Shown piece by piece: positions 1 to 12,290 of a DNA stretch of 64,000 nucleotides. The notes below the pieces were generated by a model, which worked only from the letters and a program-made list of their open reading frames with translations, made no database searches and had not been told where the DNA came from. Position 1 is the first letter of the stretch; each line of letters starts with the position of its first letter. Location: assembly GCF_007655135.1 (NCBI RefSeq), contig NC_045134.1:27056568-27120567 (forward strand), in the 5' to 3' direction. This stretch comes from Punica granatum (taxonomy: Eukaryota; Streptophyta; Magnoliopsida; Myrtales; Lythraceae). The position numbers were made by a program, and so were the translations under genes.

Positions 1-445
1 TCAGGGCAATATCAGCGTCTCCACGGTTCAGCTTAACAGCTGCGCCGATAGAGCCGCCTGTGGAGGCCTGACAGAACCCGAAAAGACCGTCAAAGACGGG
101 GCAGTCCTCGCCGACATTGAAGCGCTTGAGCTGGCGGGAGAAGGCGAGGTCGGCGATGGTTTCGGGGGTGACGGATGAGAGGAAGTCGACGTAGTCAGGG
201 GAGTGGAAGAGGCGGATGTCGGAGGGTGCGGCGGGGAAGGGGCGGCAGATTTCCATGCGGCGGTGGAGGCTGTAGTGGACGATGAGGTTGTGGGCCATCC
301 TGATGCGGTGGGGCTTCATCGGGTGGCCCTGGCCGTAGTAGTAGTCCCCGATGGTAGGCTCGTAGAAGTAGCTCACCCGCCGCCTCCTAGCGTCCGGACC
401 CACCGACGGCAGCGAAGCCCCACTGCCCGCCATCCCGTCCGCCAT
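1..445 (-). CDS. HDA6: Histone deacetylase, RPD3/HDA1 class I, HDA6-like (5' part only)
   Basis: The minus strand reads 148 codons from an ATG at 445-443 off the left edge of the window. The reading contains RRRVSYFYEPTIGDYYYGQG, then a GHPMKPHRIRMAH stretch, RFNVGEDCPVFDGLF and GGSIGAAVKLNRGDADIA, the conserved start of plant class I RPD3-type deacetylases. The serine-rich N-terminus and SYFYEPTIGDYYYG resemble Arabidopsis HDA6 more than HDA19 (which has CYFYDPEVGNYYYG). By family, the enzyme removes acetyl groups from histone lysines in the nucleus and supports transposon and rDNA silencing. No intron occurs in the visible part. The catalytic His/Asp residues lie beyond the edge. A second in-frame Met at 433-431 is possible. 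HDA6 assignment is by remembered similarity; membership of the family is certain. Confidence 0.9.
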   Translation of the reverse strand, partial: MADGMAGSGASLPSVGPDARRRRVSYFYEPTIGDYYYGQGHPMKPHRIRMAHNLIVHYSLHRRMEICRPFPAAPSDIRLFHSPDYVDFLSSVTPETIADLAFSRQLKRFNVGEDCPVFDGLFGFCQASTGGSIGAAVKLNRGDADIAL

Positions 446-1441
446 CTCAACTGACTGATGCTGTCCCTCTCTGTCGGAGAGATAGAAATTTTGGGGAAGA
501 AGAGAGTCAAACGGGGCGGAGCAATGTGGAAGACAGGCTTCCTCTCTCTTCAAGCTCATGGTTCTGTATTGAAAATAAATGCTCCCGGTGTAGGGAGGAC
601 CCAACTGTGAGTGCCCGGCTGTTATCTTTAGGGTGTACGCTGCGCCCGGGGTAGCTAATCTTTGCAGGCTGGAGGGCGAACCAGACGAGGTCCATTGGAG
701 GCCCAAATTATAACATTCAAATCCGCCAGTTGGGGCCCATACTTAGCAATGCCTCGGCTTATCTAACGGCTTGCACTGTGGGCTGGGCTGATTAATTCTC
801 GGTTAGGCCAAAGTGGGCTTTAGGGTTTCGCACAACCGGCTTCGAGTCTATTAGTACTCAGTTGTGTATTCTCGTACTATTCATGTGAAACTAATGTGAT
901 TACATATCTACTGCCTTCGCGCTCGGACACCGCTAGGAGATGAAATCTCGGACCCGGTCTTCGGATTAACTGATGAGTAAGGTGAAGATTAAGAAGATTT
1001 GACGTGCACAACCTTTATGCTCTTTAGGCGTTCAGATTTAGAATCTCGAAATTTATTATCATGGTAAACTGTAATGCGTACATATGATATATGCTGCAAG
1101 TTTCGAACCGAGAAAATGAGAATATGCATGATGTGAGAGAAAGTTGAAAATTACACACACTAATCAAGCTGAGGGCTAGATGTGGACCTGAGATTCTTCT
1201 AGGGAGACATCGATTATTAGGGTTTATCATGGGGGTGTCAAATCATGTTTTCTTGAACATCATATGTATTGGGAGACATTGGAACCATTTCGTCGGCTTT
1301 TATGATCATCCATCTCTCTCTTTTTTACCTCCAATCAGTCGAGAAAAAACCCGCGGGAGGCCTTTTCTTCTCAAGGCACACTCGATCTAATTGCGACTCT
1401 TGACTTGAAAGGCTTTAATCATATAAGATGGATTTTATTTT
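446..1441. other. Intergenic: HDA6-like 5' flank
   Basis: The first part is moderately GC-rich, as expected for a promoter and 5' leader of the minus-strand deacetylase. No convincing gene is present: the short ORFs at 507-695 and 1024-1230 have no recognisable domain. Confidence 0.5.
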
Positions 1442-1745
1442 GGGTAAATTTCAACGATACCCCTTATAATTTGTGAAATGACCAGCGACATTCCTCCTTT
1501 CAAAAATTAGCCACACCACCCCTCATTTCACTGACCTAGCACGAAGAGAACATTCATTTGATCGCGTGAATTCCACGACACGGAACAAAAACCTACCCGT
1601 TATCTAATTCCTTTATCTGAATCAAATTTGAGGGAAAAAAACAGTAGAAATCAGCGAAAAGATAGGTGGTTTGTGACTAATTTCGAAAGAAGGAGGTGTC
1701 GTTGGTCATTGTACAAACTATAAGAGATATCGTCGAAATTTACCC
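1442..1745. mobile_element. MITE with long terminal inverted repeats, Mutator-type
   Basis: The ends GGGTAAATTTCAACGATA and, inverted, GGGTAAATTTCGACGATA open imperfect terminal inverted repeats of about 90-100 bp that continue through matching segments (ATGACCAGCGACA against ATGACCAACGACA). The element is flanked by the direct repeat TTTTATTTT at 1433-1441 and 1746-1754. A 9-bp target duplication with long TIRs is the hallmark of Mutator-like elements. It carries no coding capacity, so it is a non-autonomous MITE. The T-rich duplication slightly weakens the exact boundary call. Confidence 0.8.
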
Positions 1746-4700
1746 TTTTATTTTTAATGAGATGCCACCGAATATATTCAACTTATTGTCTGAGAGATTA
1801 TTTCTGATTTCGGTGTCTGTGTTTGCCTGATCACGATATCCTTTGAGTGCCTCTTGAGTCTCTGTGCATTATAGGTAAACTTTGTTCACATAGAACAAAT
1901 TTATCAATTACATTACACGTGGTGATTTAATCATAATAAATTAATTAATTGTAATTGATGTGCATGGACTATGTGCATCAATAAATTCGTTGGGTCCATA
2001 AATATTACAAAGCCATTGGAATCTTTTTCCAGAGACCCTTTACCTAATTATTATTTAAACCAAAATAAGGGGAGGGTGGGTTAATTAGAGATCAAACTAC
2101 CTACCTAATGACCTAAAACTCAAGTTAACCCCTTAGTTTAAGGCAATTATGTAGGTTTTGTTTGTTCGAGTATATCAAATCATTTGAGGGTAGAGAGATC
2201 AATAAAGAATGAGAATTCAGATGAAATCAATTATTGAATGAACACTGTCCGGTCAGGAAACTTCTTGTCAACTATAACCAAATTAGCATAAAGGGGTTTG
2301 CTCACTTTAATTATTAGTTTCTTCCTCTAGCCTAGCGAGAGCCTGGAGTCTAAATAAAGTAAAAAGTCCAATTCTAAATTTATCTTCTAATAATAACTTA
2401 TAGAAAAAATATATTAAAAAATGCTCCTTTCATTATCATGGTAATATAACAAATATTATGACTTTTCCTTGGTAGCTACTAGCTAGATTCCTTATTATTT
2501 TTCGAAGATATATAAATTCAACTTCCGTGCTTATATATAGTGTGATCAAAACTTTTTTTTTTTTTGGCTCCGGACCTGATAAGGTTTAGTACTACGGGGC
2601 CATCCGCACAACCATGGGCGATGGATGCTCTAGAAATTGCCTTGGAGACAAGAAAAATGTGAGCTAGGACCCAATAAAGTGCCATCATTTTGATAGGAAG
2701 GAAGAAAGGTGAGAGGAGAAAAATTGAAATGGGGCCGGACGGGAGAAGAAGAATAAGAAGAAGAAGTGGCTCTGGGGTCACTATCATTTAGTGATCATCT
2801 TCTCTTGAAAATGAAGATTTAATTAATTTGCTGTTAGAATGATAAATTCACAATATTGAAAATTGGTTCTTATACCTTTATCCTTTAAAATGCACGAGAG
2901 ATTCGCTTGGGAAGATTGTTGATTTTCATTGACAAACACGTGAGAAAATCTATGTGGCAGTTTATGTGGCCATTTTAAGTGATTATTTGTCATAGAGTCG
3001 GAGCAATCTGCGGATTGGCTCAAAGTAATCTCAACCTGTTAGATGATTAAAATATCGATCGGTAAGCGATCTTGTATTCATTAATGCATTGTAATAGCAA
3101 GGGACAATAAAATTTAATTATTAATTCCCTCCTTCTCCTTGTGATTGGCATGCATGAGTGATATTTCTATCCCCTTTATCTTGTCACTTCGGTCACAAGG
3201 ACAAGAAAAAGAGAGGACACATACAAGACATAAAGGACTTCGCTTATTTCAACATGAATAATATATATATACACACAATTTTTATTTTTTCATTAGACAT
3301 CATCAATTATATATCATCGTCAACGCCTCCCAAAGTAACTTTAGGATCTCCCGACAACATATTTATATATATTGACGAACATAACATACATAAATAAATA
3401 TAAATATACATATACATATATACATGATGCGGAAAAAATCTTCGGGTTACTTCATTCGACTTCGATCGTTGTCCCATACCTTCAAGAAAAGCTCTCGAGT
3501 GGTTGCCCGAGAGCCCTCTCCGACGCTCAAGTCAAATACGTGGAGTGGGGTAAAGAGAGTGTGCGTAAGGAGATTGTATATTGAGAATCCCTTAAATTGT
3601 ATAAGGAGTTTCGTATTTATAGAGCATCGGGCCCCCAAGGTGAGCCCGGGCAAGGGGCTAAGGCTCGATCCCCCAAGCCCTTCGATCCTCAAAGGGTCGA
3701 GGGCCCCGACGTGAGCCCATAGGGTCAATCCCATCGACCCCGTCTTGTGAGTTTGTAAGCTTATCGTGTTTGCAGAGCACTTGAGGTCATATACCACTTC
3801 TAGACTTGGGGTCGCGCTTATCCGTTTGATTAACGTTTATAAATTATTATTGATCTTAACTATCACCATTCAGAGGGACAGGTCGTGGGGTTCGACATCC
3901 TGAATGACGGGGGAGGGGTTGTATCCCCATGCCATTGAAGGGAGTATGAGTCGAACTCGCTGACCTATGGGTTATGGGTCTTGGAAGTGATTCAATGTGG
4001 CATCATTTAATACCTTATCGAGATAATCGGTTTTGGGATCCTTTGTCGCCCAGGGCCTGGCTTGGCTTGGTTGGGCATTAATAATTGCCGTATCAATACA
4101 TATGTTATTTTCGAGTGACCCATGTGTCTTCGCATGCAGCAATTGAGAATTCAAGAGCTACATCCATCCTATTGCCAATAAAAGAATGGCGTGGAAGGGG
4201 AAAAGGAGACGATAACATCACTGTCAAACTACATATACGAGTCTTGCATTTACATATATATTCTTATGTATGGCGCTCGAGCCGACCTTGATCAAATTTT
4301 CGATATCATAAAAAGATTGTCGGCATACATAGTTGGAAATTGCCACAAGTTATTAAGACGACCAAGCAATCTGCCCGACGTACAATTTGAAAGTTGTTAA
4401 TATTCTATATTTTGAAGGCATAAAATGCGATGAACCAGACTTATTCCTAAAAATATTATCAGTATATGACCTTTGAGCAGTTCTAAATTGAATAGTTAAC
4501 GCATTGTAAAATAAAATTATCAGTTTTATTTACAATTTTATTACAACCATCCATAACTTTTTCAGTTGAAAATCTATGTGGATGAATATATAAGCAAATT
4601 CAAGGTGGTTCAGTTTGGAGTTTCGAAGTCAAAAAAGCAACGGGGAGGCAATGTAGGAGTTCGGTGGTAAAGCTTTATCATACCTCAACAGTTACTCATT

Positions 4701-4770
4701 ACAACACGACCATAGCTCGACACGAGAATCTCTACACACCAGAACTTGTGATCATGGGTACCTAAATGCT

Positions 4771-4774
<4 letters not shown>
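1746..4774. other. Intergenic, AT-rich, no gene seen
   Basis: No domain or intron-exon pattern was recognised. A GC-richer island at about 3430-3960 (including GGGCCCCCAAGGTGAGCCCG and a TATTTATAGAG motif) contrasts with its surroundings and looks like a decayed repeat, possibly an LTR fragment, but I found neither partner LTR nor target duplication. Confidence 0.4.

Positions 4775-4804
<30 letters not shown>
4775..4804. repeat. (AT)15 microsatellite
   Basis: Uninterrupted AT dinucleotide run. A second shorter AT run lies near 4885-4902. Confidence 0.95.
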
Positions 4805-4807
<3 letters not shown>

Positions 4808-6600
4808 TATGTTTATTAATATTTTGACAAGGATATATGTCGGCCGATCGAGTCTAGTAATATGCTAGCTATTCATCCGGCCAATATATATATATATATA
4901 TGTTATCTTATGATAGGTGATGCTAATCGATGTTAATCATCATAGGGCGGGTTTTGCCAACCGCACTTTATCAAGCCGCATGTATTACTCAACGCGATAA
5001 CAAGTTAGCTAGCGAGGACACTCATTATACCAGCATCAAAGAAGCCCCTCATCGTGGAGCAGAGAGCTGCATCAGTTAATTACTCGAATGCGAGATAGTA
5101 ATAGTATTATTAATCAAACACATAAACAAATCGGACACATATTTTTACCAGAGAGATATAGCCCTACTGGTACCTTAATGCACCAACTGACGCTATTATG
5201 ATACATAAAAACCAAGACCGGTACAAAAAGATGAAAAATGCATCACGATTCACTTTTTTACCTTGGTTACGTTCATGGTTGATCCTTTTTTCAACTGGTC
5301 GGAGAATTTAATTCTTCATTGAAAAGTATAAACATTAATTAAAAAAATTTCTGAATAAATAATTTATCGACTTGCGAACAAGTACTTAATATTTTCAAAA
5401 AAAATTATTGATAAATTAAACGATATGTATAAGCTGCCTAAAATGTGGACCTACATCTAATTATAACACTTAATTATTATATAAAATATCAAATAAACAT
5501 AAAAATTTATCATGAAAATAAAAAAAAATCTCAATTGGAAAATAAGTCTCAATTTCTTTCAAAAAAAATAACTTTAACCCGCACAAGATGCAGGCATGTA
5601 CCTAAAGACTAAAGTTATTATATGAATTAAACAAGTTGGCCATATGTTAATAAGCTTTCTTCTTTCGGTAAATGTGGCCCCATTATATATATTATATAAA
5701 AATCACAATTTATTTGGTAGGGTAAATTGAAGCAATATCATTATATCTACCTACCTTGACTTAATGATATATAACGACACTAGCCTTTTCGTTTTCAATA
5801 GTACTTATGCCCACTCCCCACTAATAATATTAAAATTTTAATATTATTATTATTTACAACAACATAATTTGTAGTTGATTAGCAGGCGGAGAATTTCAAT
5901 TTGACACATGCTTATACCATTAGGAGGCTTCCTCAAGGCTACAAATTAAGTACAAACTAGTCATCTATCCAGCTGGTTGCACGAATTCTTTTACAATTTT
6001 TATTTTATACTGATATTATTGTAATGGATGGATTTTATAATAACAAAATTTTTGAAATAAATCATCTCCTCGAAAATATCTAATATGTAACTACATTTTA
6101 AAAATTCGAAAATAAATTGATTGTGAAAATGTAAAAAAAAAAATAGGTATATATTAATGTACAGGGGATACAAATGGTCGATATTCCAGAAGCTGAGGGT
6201 TATGAACGAAAACTTCTCATCAACCGAATGAATAGCTCCTATAAGCTCTAATGGGAGGAGTCTAAATTAAATAATATATTGATGTAGACATAGATTCTTA
6301 TGTCCACATGTCAATTAATGGGGGAGGACTAGTTACAAATCACTGCCTAGTTACATATATCTTTCATACGTGGTGATGAAAAAATTTAATAAGTCCGACA
6401 TATAGCAGTACATATATATGAAACAATACAATTGTCGAGCTTAAATACCAGTTAAATATGTCATCAGAAGCTATTAAATATCGAATGTCATCTGAAGCTA
6501 TTACGTATATATTGATCCCATAAGGGAAAAAAAAAACCACGTTGAGAGAAAATTAAATGTATTATCCAGATCCTTATGTATAATAAATTAACTATATCAA
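4805..6600. other. Intergenic, AT-rich, no gene seen
   Basis: Very AT-rich, with short ORFs lacking similarity to known families. Scattered A or T homopolymers occur, but no element boundaries could be defined. Confidence 0.4.
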
Positions 6601-6604
6601 AACC

Positions 6605-6765
6605 AGCACTTTTTTATTATAAGGGAGATTTATAAACTTAATACAATGAAATATAAATCTTATAGAACTAATAAAGAAGTACGAATAATCTCATAAGAGG
6701 AATCGAACTTGCAATCTCTTGATTGACGAAATGAGATGTGCACCACTGTGCTACACATGCTAGTC
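6605..6765 (-). mobile_element. SINE-like, tRNA-derived head on minus strand
   Basis: Read on the minus strand, the segment begins TGTAGCACAGTGGTGCACAT and after about 30 bases has AAGTTCGATTCCTC, resembling the A and B boxes of a tRNA-type RNA polymerase III promoter. The reading then becomes AT-rich and ends in an A-run (T-run at 6609-6615 on the plus strand). No target duplication was found, so the boundaries are approximate. Confidence 0.4.
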
Positions 6766-6842
6766 ACTCTTTCCAAATACATATAACCATTAACCAATTT
6801 CCTAAAGCATTAATTAATTAGTAATAATCGAGATTAATATAA

Positions 6843-6852
6843 GTGAGTGAGT

Positions 6853-6940
<88 letters not shown>
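6843..6940. repeat. (GAGT)n/(GA)n microsatellite upstream of the MYB gene
   Basis: A few GAGT units lead into an uninterrupted GA run of about 40 units. It ends about 480 bp before the MYB start codon. Plant BPC/GAGA-binding proteins recognise such repeats, so a regulatory role is possible but not shown. Confidence 0.95.
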
Positions 6941-6943
<3 letters not shown>

Positions 6944-7418
6944 GAGGTGTCTTAAAAACCAATCCAATGCCCTGCAAAAGCAGCAGGCCCAGCTAGCTAG
7001 CTTAGGTCTCCCCCCGCCATTTGCGTAAAACCCACTTGTCCCCTATAATCCATTCATCACTTCCCTTCTTCTTCTTCTTCTTCTTCTTCTTCATCTCCCT
7101 TCTCATCTTTCTCTCTGCCCTAATAAGCTTGAACTCTAAGTATGATTTGCAACTGTTCATCTGGCCTTTAATATAATCCCTTCTCATCATATTTATCACA
7201 GACACAAAACCAGACATATATGTCTGATCCTTGCAAGCTAGCTAGCCCTCTTGTATTCCCATGCAACATTGCCTCATTTAGTAGCTAAAGCTAGATAGCT
7301 ACATAGGCTATATATGTATGTTATATAAATCATTGGAGTGACTGATCGAGCTAAGGTTTTTCCTCATTGGGACAGAGCTAGAGAGAGAGAGAGAAGGGGG
7401 AACAAAACCAATAGATCG
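6941..7418. other. 5' flank of the MYB gene
   Basis: Contains a CTT/TTC triplet run at about 7066-7092 and a short GA run just before the start codon. The pyrimidine and GA tracts are typical of a promoter or 5' leader. No separate gene is seen. Confidence 0.5.
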
Positions 7419-8888
7419 ATGGGGCGGCACTCGTGTTGTCTGAAGCAGAGGCTGAGGAAAGGGCTGTGGTCCCCCGAGGAAGATGAGAAGCTCTTTAACT
7501 ACATCACCCGTTATGGCATCGGCTGCTGGAGCTCTGTCCCCAAGCTGGCCGGTACATTTATATATACCTTATGGATTTATTATTAATTAAATAGACATAG
7601 ATATTACTATATTTTCAAGTATGGTTTGGTTGTGATATTATTCGGAAACACGGAACAATGATTCGTGCGTGCAGGGTTGCAGAGATGCGGGAAGAGTTGC
7701 AGGCTGAGGTGGATAAACTACTTGAGACCTGACCTTAAGAGAGGAATGTTCTCTCAGCAAGAGGAAGATCTCATCCTCAGCCTTCACCAGCTTCTTGGCA
7801 ATCGGTATATATGCATATATTATTTCGCTGATCATATATATATATATATATAGAAGTTGTTGCCTAATTACTCGTGCAGCCGACTGTTATATCATAAAAG
7901 AGTTATCTTTTGGAGTTGTACCACAACACGATCCCCTTCATTCACGCATCAACCACGATCGCATGCATGCGAGGTGTCGATGTTGAACTGCAAAATGTTG
8001 ATGCTTACCTGCCAGATGAACTTTTTACAGAAGTTCTATCTCATGTGTTCAGTATCTTACTCTGTATACAACTGTTTCAGATGGGCCCAGATTGCAGCGC
8101 AGTTACCGGGAAGGACGGACAACGAGATTAAGAACTTCTGGAACTCGTACCTGAAGAAGAAGCTGATGAAGCAAGGAATTGACCCAGCAACCCACAAGCC
8201 AATCACCAGGGAGGTGGAAGTGACATGTGAGAACATTAGCTCAACCGGGGCTGAGCATTCTTCACTTCCACCACCTTTAGTTATTAATAGACCGAACGAG
8301 CCCGCATTTCTTCTTACTCACCCGGCCATCGACTTCTCCCTAAACGCCGGAATAATCAGCACAGACAAACAGACGTTCGACCCTTCGGCCACTCTAGACT
8401 TCCATCAAGCAGCAGTTACTGATCATCCTGTCAGCTATGGCACGGCCCTTGGCACAAGCATGAGATCGTCCAACTGCACTGGTCATGGGAGCATCATCGG
8501 GGCAGAATCAATTTCCTCCGACAACCTGGCTTCGAGAATGAGTTATCTGTTCTTCAATGAGTCATCAGTGACTAGGGATTATCAGATAAACAATGATCTA
8601 GAAAATACTGTAAATGCAGCTTTCTCTTGGGGATCAGGCTATTGCAATAAGGTGAATTCTTCTCCCTATCAGTTTCAGCAGCTCGGCGAGACTAAGTCCG
8701 AAGAAGCATCGAAGCCCAGTCCGTGGAGTCAGCAGGAACAGTCGGTTATCACTTCGCACAACGCATTAGACTTTGGGGACTATCACTTAACATCGATGCC
8801 AGAAGATTATGACGTTTTCCAGGACTTGTACGCTTCATGTACGTTAACATCTTCAGTCGACCGGCCCCTCTTACTACAGAAACCTTGA
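7419..8888 (+). CDS. R2R3-MYB transcription factor (MYB61/MYB86/MYB50-like)
   Basis: Three exons, 7419-7551, 7675-7804 and 8081-8888, join to 1071 nt (356 aa). Exons of 133 and 130 bp with GT-AG introns match the typical R2R3-MYB layout. The start reads [21 protein letters not shown]2 occupies about residues 13-63 (regularly spaced [17 protein letters not shown]) and R3 about 66-114 ([19 protein letters not shown]). The downstream [12 protein letters not shown] resembles subgroup 13 factors, which by family knowledge act in lignification, mucilage or stomatal control. The C-terminal 220 residues are Ser-rich, acidic and poorly conserved, probably the activation region. Intron 2 is AT-rich with a TA run. 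The gene is isolated and faces the ribosomal protein gene. Subgroup assignment is from memory. Confidence 0.9.
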
Positions 8889-10952
8889 TCGGTTCAATGC
8901 TCCCATATGGTGAGCATTTACTTAGAACGTATGTACGAGCACACTTACATCCCGGAGGAGGTATGAGAGATCGATGATCAGACGGTTTTTCATTCGATAA
9001 CTTTTTTTTGGTTTGGGTATTCTTAGAGAGAGAGAAGATAAAACGACGTCGACTGACCAATGCATACGATTTCTTTCCTGTGGTATGTACACCACATAGT
9101 TTTCTTAACACTACATGATATGATTGCAAACAGTTTCATTGATCTCGTTGTCCGGATGTTTTCTTGTTCTTTCCCATGGCTTCTTCCAACTGATTATAAT
9201 CAAAACGCAGAGTTGTGGAGCTACTTTCATGGCTGTCTCTTTCCTGCTCCGTTGAATCATTAACGCATCGAAAACTTAAACTCCCTTTGACAACATGGCA
9301 CGTAAATATCATTGAAAACGATAATGACCATATTAAACAATTCCTGTCGAACAATAATTCATCCATCGGCCATAAGTGGCATCGAATAATAATTCATCGG
9401 CTATGAGTGGCACCATTCGACCTCGTTTTTAACAGGAACCATAATCAAAGAGAAGGTTAAAGACAACCGCATCTTTCGGCAGGAAGTTCATCATTCCACT
9501 AGGAGGAATCATCAAACCAATTGCTTCTTTCATCAAACAAAGGCCCACCTTAATTGGAATATATAATTAATAATACTTCCCCAGTATGAAACGAGTGGAA
9601 GTAGTCCGTGCAGATTGATGAAGGAAACCCGCGAATTATCGGAGACAAAACCGAACATTTCACAAGACATCTGAATGCTCGGTTCCGTGCATTAGAGAGA
9701 AACCTTTCTCGGGACATATATATTGACCTTCAGTTATTTGATCTCCTGAAGAGAGAGACCCTTACGATGCATCCCGGAATTTGACGGAACCATTCGCAAC
9801 ATTCTTGCATGCAGAGGGAGAACACTAGCAATTCAAGTATGCGTACTCAATGTGTGACAAAGATATTGCATGTACAATCTCGTAACTATACCCTCAAGCA
9901 GCAATTCAATAAATATCAAAGAATGCAATTGGCAGCTCCTCTTAACTAAACTGCCACATTATATAACCTTCGAATCACCCGGAAAAATAAGGAAACAAAA
10001 CATTTCCGGGTTTCCCATTCACTTGCAATGGTCCCAGGCCCCACGATTTAGCTGAAACACAAAGCAAAACTTCAGAGCTTGCTTCTTCCATGGCATCAAA
10101 TATGAACATCACTTCTGAGAGAAGTGAAGTGATGGACAAGGCAAACAGGTTCCTATTCCATGTTTGCTGCCTCGGTTTCCTCTACTGAAGATGATCACAG
10201 CCTCAGTTATTCCATATTGCCAATTATGCGGAGAAGGATAAGCTTTTGCGACTACTGATGGATAAGGTTACGGATCCTCATCTGATTATATGGCCTAATG
10301 AGCAAGTATACACATTCGTGACAACATCTGATACGGAGCAAAATTGAATAGCCATACACAATCATTCCTCCTGCCAATTCTGTTTACTACATTTCTTCGA
10401 AGCATGGCATTGCGAAATGTAGAACTTGGCATAGGACCAGCGACAACCAGGAATGGTTCCTTAACCCAAAAGTTACCCCATAGCTTCTAATCAAAGACAT
10501 GCTGTTGGTCTGTTTTCATGCCCCAGTTGACTGCTAGTATCATGGTTCAGTCCAAGAAAACACCCACCAGCTACCTTAATCATGTCTAATCGTCACCGAA
10601 ATCACTCGGGAATTCCATCTTACTCCATCTAAGCTACTTAAGCTCATGAATGGCTATGAAAGAGACGAGCACAGGGCAATCCTAATCAGGCACACTATCA
10701 CCCCCAAAACATAAGCATTAGCATTTCGTCGCAAGCTTGAATCCGACACAATGTCGAAAAATGGGATTTTTAGAACACAATGCCGACATTTGAGCAAAGG
10801 TTGTAACTTTAGCCTGAAGACGAGGAATTTCACCATTGGAACGATCAACAAGGAAAATTCTATCATAGCACATAACATCTAATTCGATAATCTCAATCCG
10901 CAAAAAACGTAATGAAAGTAGAAAACACAGTGAAGCGAAAAGCTTAACCTAA
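8889..10952. other. Intergenic between convergent MYB and L27a genes
   Basis: Presumably holds both 3' UTRs. A degenerate tandem repeat of two units of about 33 bp (ATAATTCATC...GGCATAAGTGGCA-like) lies at 9348-9414. No coding region was recognised. Confidence 0.5.
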
Positions 10953-11229
10953 TTAAGCGGTGAGCACAACAGCTCCGCCAGCCTCTTTGATCTTCTTCTC
11001 CGCGGTCTTCGACACCAGCTTGGCCTTGACGACGATCGGCTGGTTCTCCGGCAAGACTCCCTTCCCGAGGACCTTGAAGTACCCGAACTGCGTGACGTCG
11101 ATCACCGGGGCCTTGTCCGCTGTGGCCTTGGCCTTGGCCTTGGCATCCTCCGGCACCATGGACCAGAGCTTGTCGATGTTGACGATCGGGCAGTAGAACT
11201 TGTTCCGGAGCTTGTGGAAGTACCTCATC

Positions 11230-11273
<44 letters not shown>

Positions 11274-11399
11274 CCTGTGGTGGTGCATACCACCGGCGTT
11301 CCCGCGGCCTCCGGGGTGCTTCCGGTGCTTCCCGATGCGTCCATGGCCAGCGCTGACGTGGCCGCGCTTCTTCCGGTTCTTCTTGAAGCGGGTCGTCAT
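10953..11399 (-). CDS. RPL27A: 60S ribosomal protein L27a (uL15 family)
   Basis: A single intronless frame of 148 codons plus TAA. The start [20 protein letters not shown], followed by [22 protein letters not shown] and later [19 protein letters not shown], is diagnostic of eukaryotic L27a. Length agrees with the family (about 146 aa in Arabidopsis). The protein belongs to the large ribosomal subunit and is cytosolic and nucleolar. The frame is open 44 codons further upstream, but the family start is the Met at 11399-11397. Basic N-terminus and AVVLTA end are complete, with no sign of pseudogenisation. Confidence 0.97.
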
Positions 11400-11458
11400 T
11401 TTGCCTCTCCTCCTGCTTCTTCCTCCTTCCTGCAAAGACGGACGGCGGAGACTGAGAG

Positions 11459-11578
11459 CTAGGGTTTTGGTTCGAAGGGATTTATCAGGTTTGCTGATCG
11501 ACCTCGAATTCACTCTTTTGCCCTTTGACAAGTAAACTGGGCTTTGACCTATAGCCCATGGGCCCTTCGTTCTGGGCT
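11459..11578 (-). promoter_or_regulatory. Telo-box and site II motifs upstream of L27a
   Basis: On the minus strand, AAACCCTAG (plus-strand 11459-11467) lies about 60 bp before the L27a start. Three TGGGCC/T site II motifs follow upstream (plus-strand 11538-11543, 11559-11564, 11573-11578). This telo-box plus site II pair is the known signature of plant ribosomal protein promoters. Confidence 0.75.
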
Positions 11579-12035
11579 TTGAATGCTAAGTGGATTTTCC
11601 TGACAGTTCCCAGTGAAAGAGAATATTACAATAATTCACCTTTTCTTTTTATTTGGTTAAAACAATTTATATTACTTTTTTAATAATTTCAAAAACAATA
11701 TTTACTTTTCTATATGATATTTATAATAAGCATTTTCAATTACAGGGGAATGGTATTTGTATTTTATATATAAGTTTTATAATCGTGTTAAAATATCGAG
11801 CAATTAACATATACTAGCCGTCATGCACGCACCTTCCACGTGCTCGATTGCTTTTATGTTTGATGCAAACTCGATTTGTGGAGATTTGTAAGAAGCTTTG
11901 AAATGGTGACTGAACAGGAGTTTGCGGGAGGTGGTTATATGTGCGAGAGTGAATATGAAATGAGATTTTCTTATTTTTAATATGTTTCGCTTTAAGGAAT
12001 TTGAAAAGTGGTTACAACATGTTGGATTAGATAAA
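11579..12035. other. Intergenic, AT-rich, no gene seen
   Basis: Lies upstream of the L27a promoter. No ORF of note. Confidence 0.5.
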
Positions 12036-12051
12036 AACTAATATTATATTT

Positions 12052-12274
12052 TTTTCAGTGTGAACCCTAATATTCGAAAGCTCAATTAGGCTCCGATTAA
12101 TCAAGTAGAGCCCGGTCGACCCATTATGAGATAAAATTCTCCAAGCATAAATTTTCTGTATTCACAAGTACTCGAACTCGAGATATTGCTTAAGCTGAAC
12201 AAGGATTGGACAGCTTGAACCAACCCGAGTTCGAGCCCCATCAGTCCCAAAGGATAAAATCCAAAATGCATGGT
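12052..12274 (-). mobile_element. SINE, minus orientation, perfect 16-bp target duplication
   Basis: The direct repeat AACTAATATTATATTT occurs at 12036-12051 and 12275-12290. The enclosed 223 bp, read on the minus strand, have a tRNA-like head (TTGGTTCAAGC and later CTCGAGTTCGAGTAC as a B-box) and end in an A-run next to the left duplication. This is a textbook tRNA-derived SINE. Related, more decayed copies are at about 23228-23385 and 34625-34725. Confidence 0.85.
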
Positions 12275-12290
12275 AACTAATATTATATTT

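Noticed and set aside
203..454. Plus-strand ORF of 83 codons over the left edge
   Set aside because: It is the antisense shadow of the HDA6-like coding sequence.
2518..2787. Hydrophobic minus-strand ORF of 89 codons
   Set aside because: Hydrophobicity comes from an AAG/CTT run; no family similarity or gene structure.
3424..3797. Overlapping ORFs on both strands in the GC-richer island
   Set aside because: No domain, mutually overlapping, and the DNA looks like a decayed repeat rather than a gene.
7857..8080. Open frame extending MYB exon 3 upstream
   Set aside because: It is intron 2 read-through; the 133/130-bp exon layout and R3 repeat continuity fix the acceptor at 8081.
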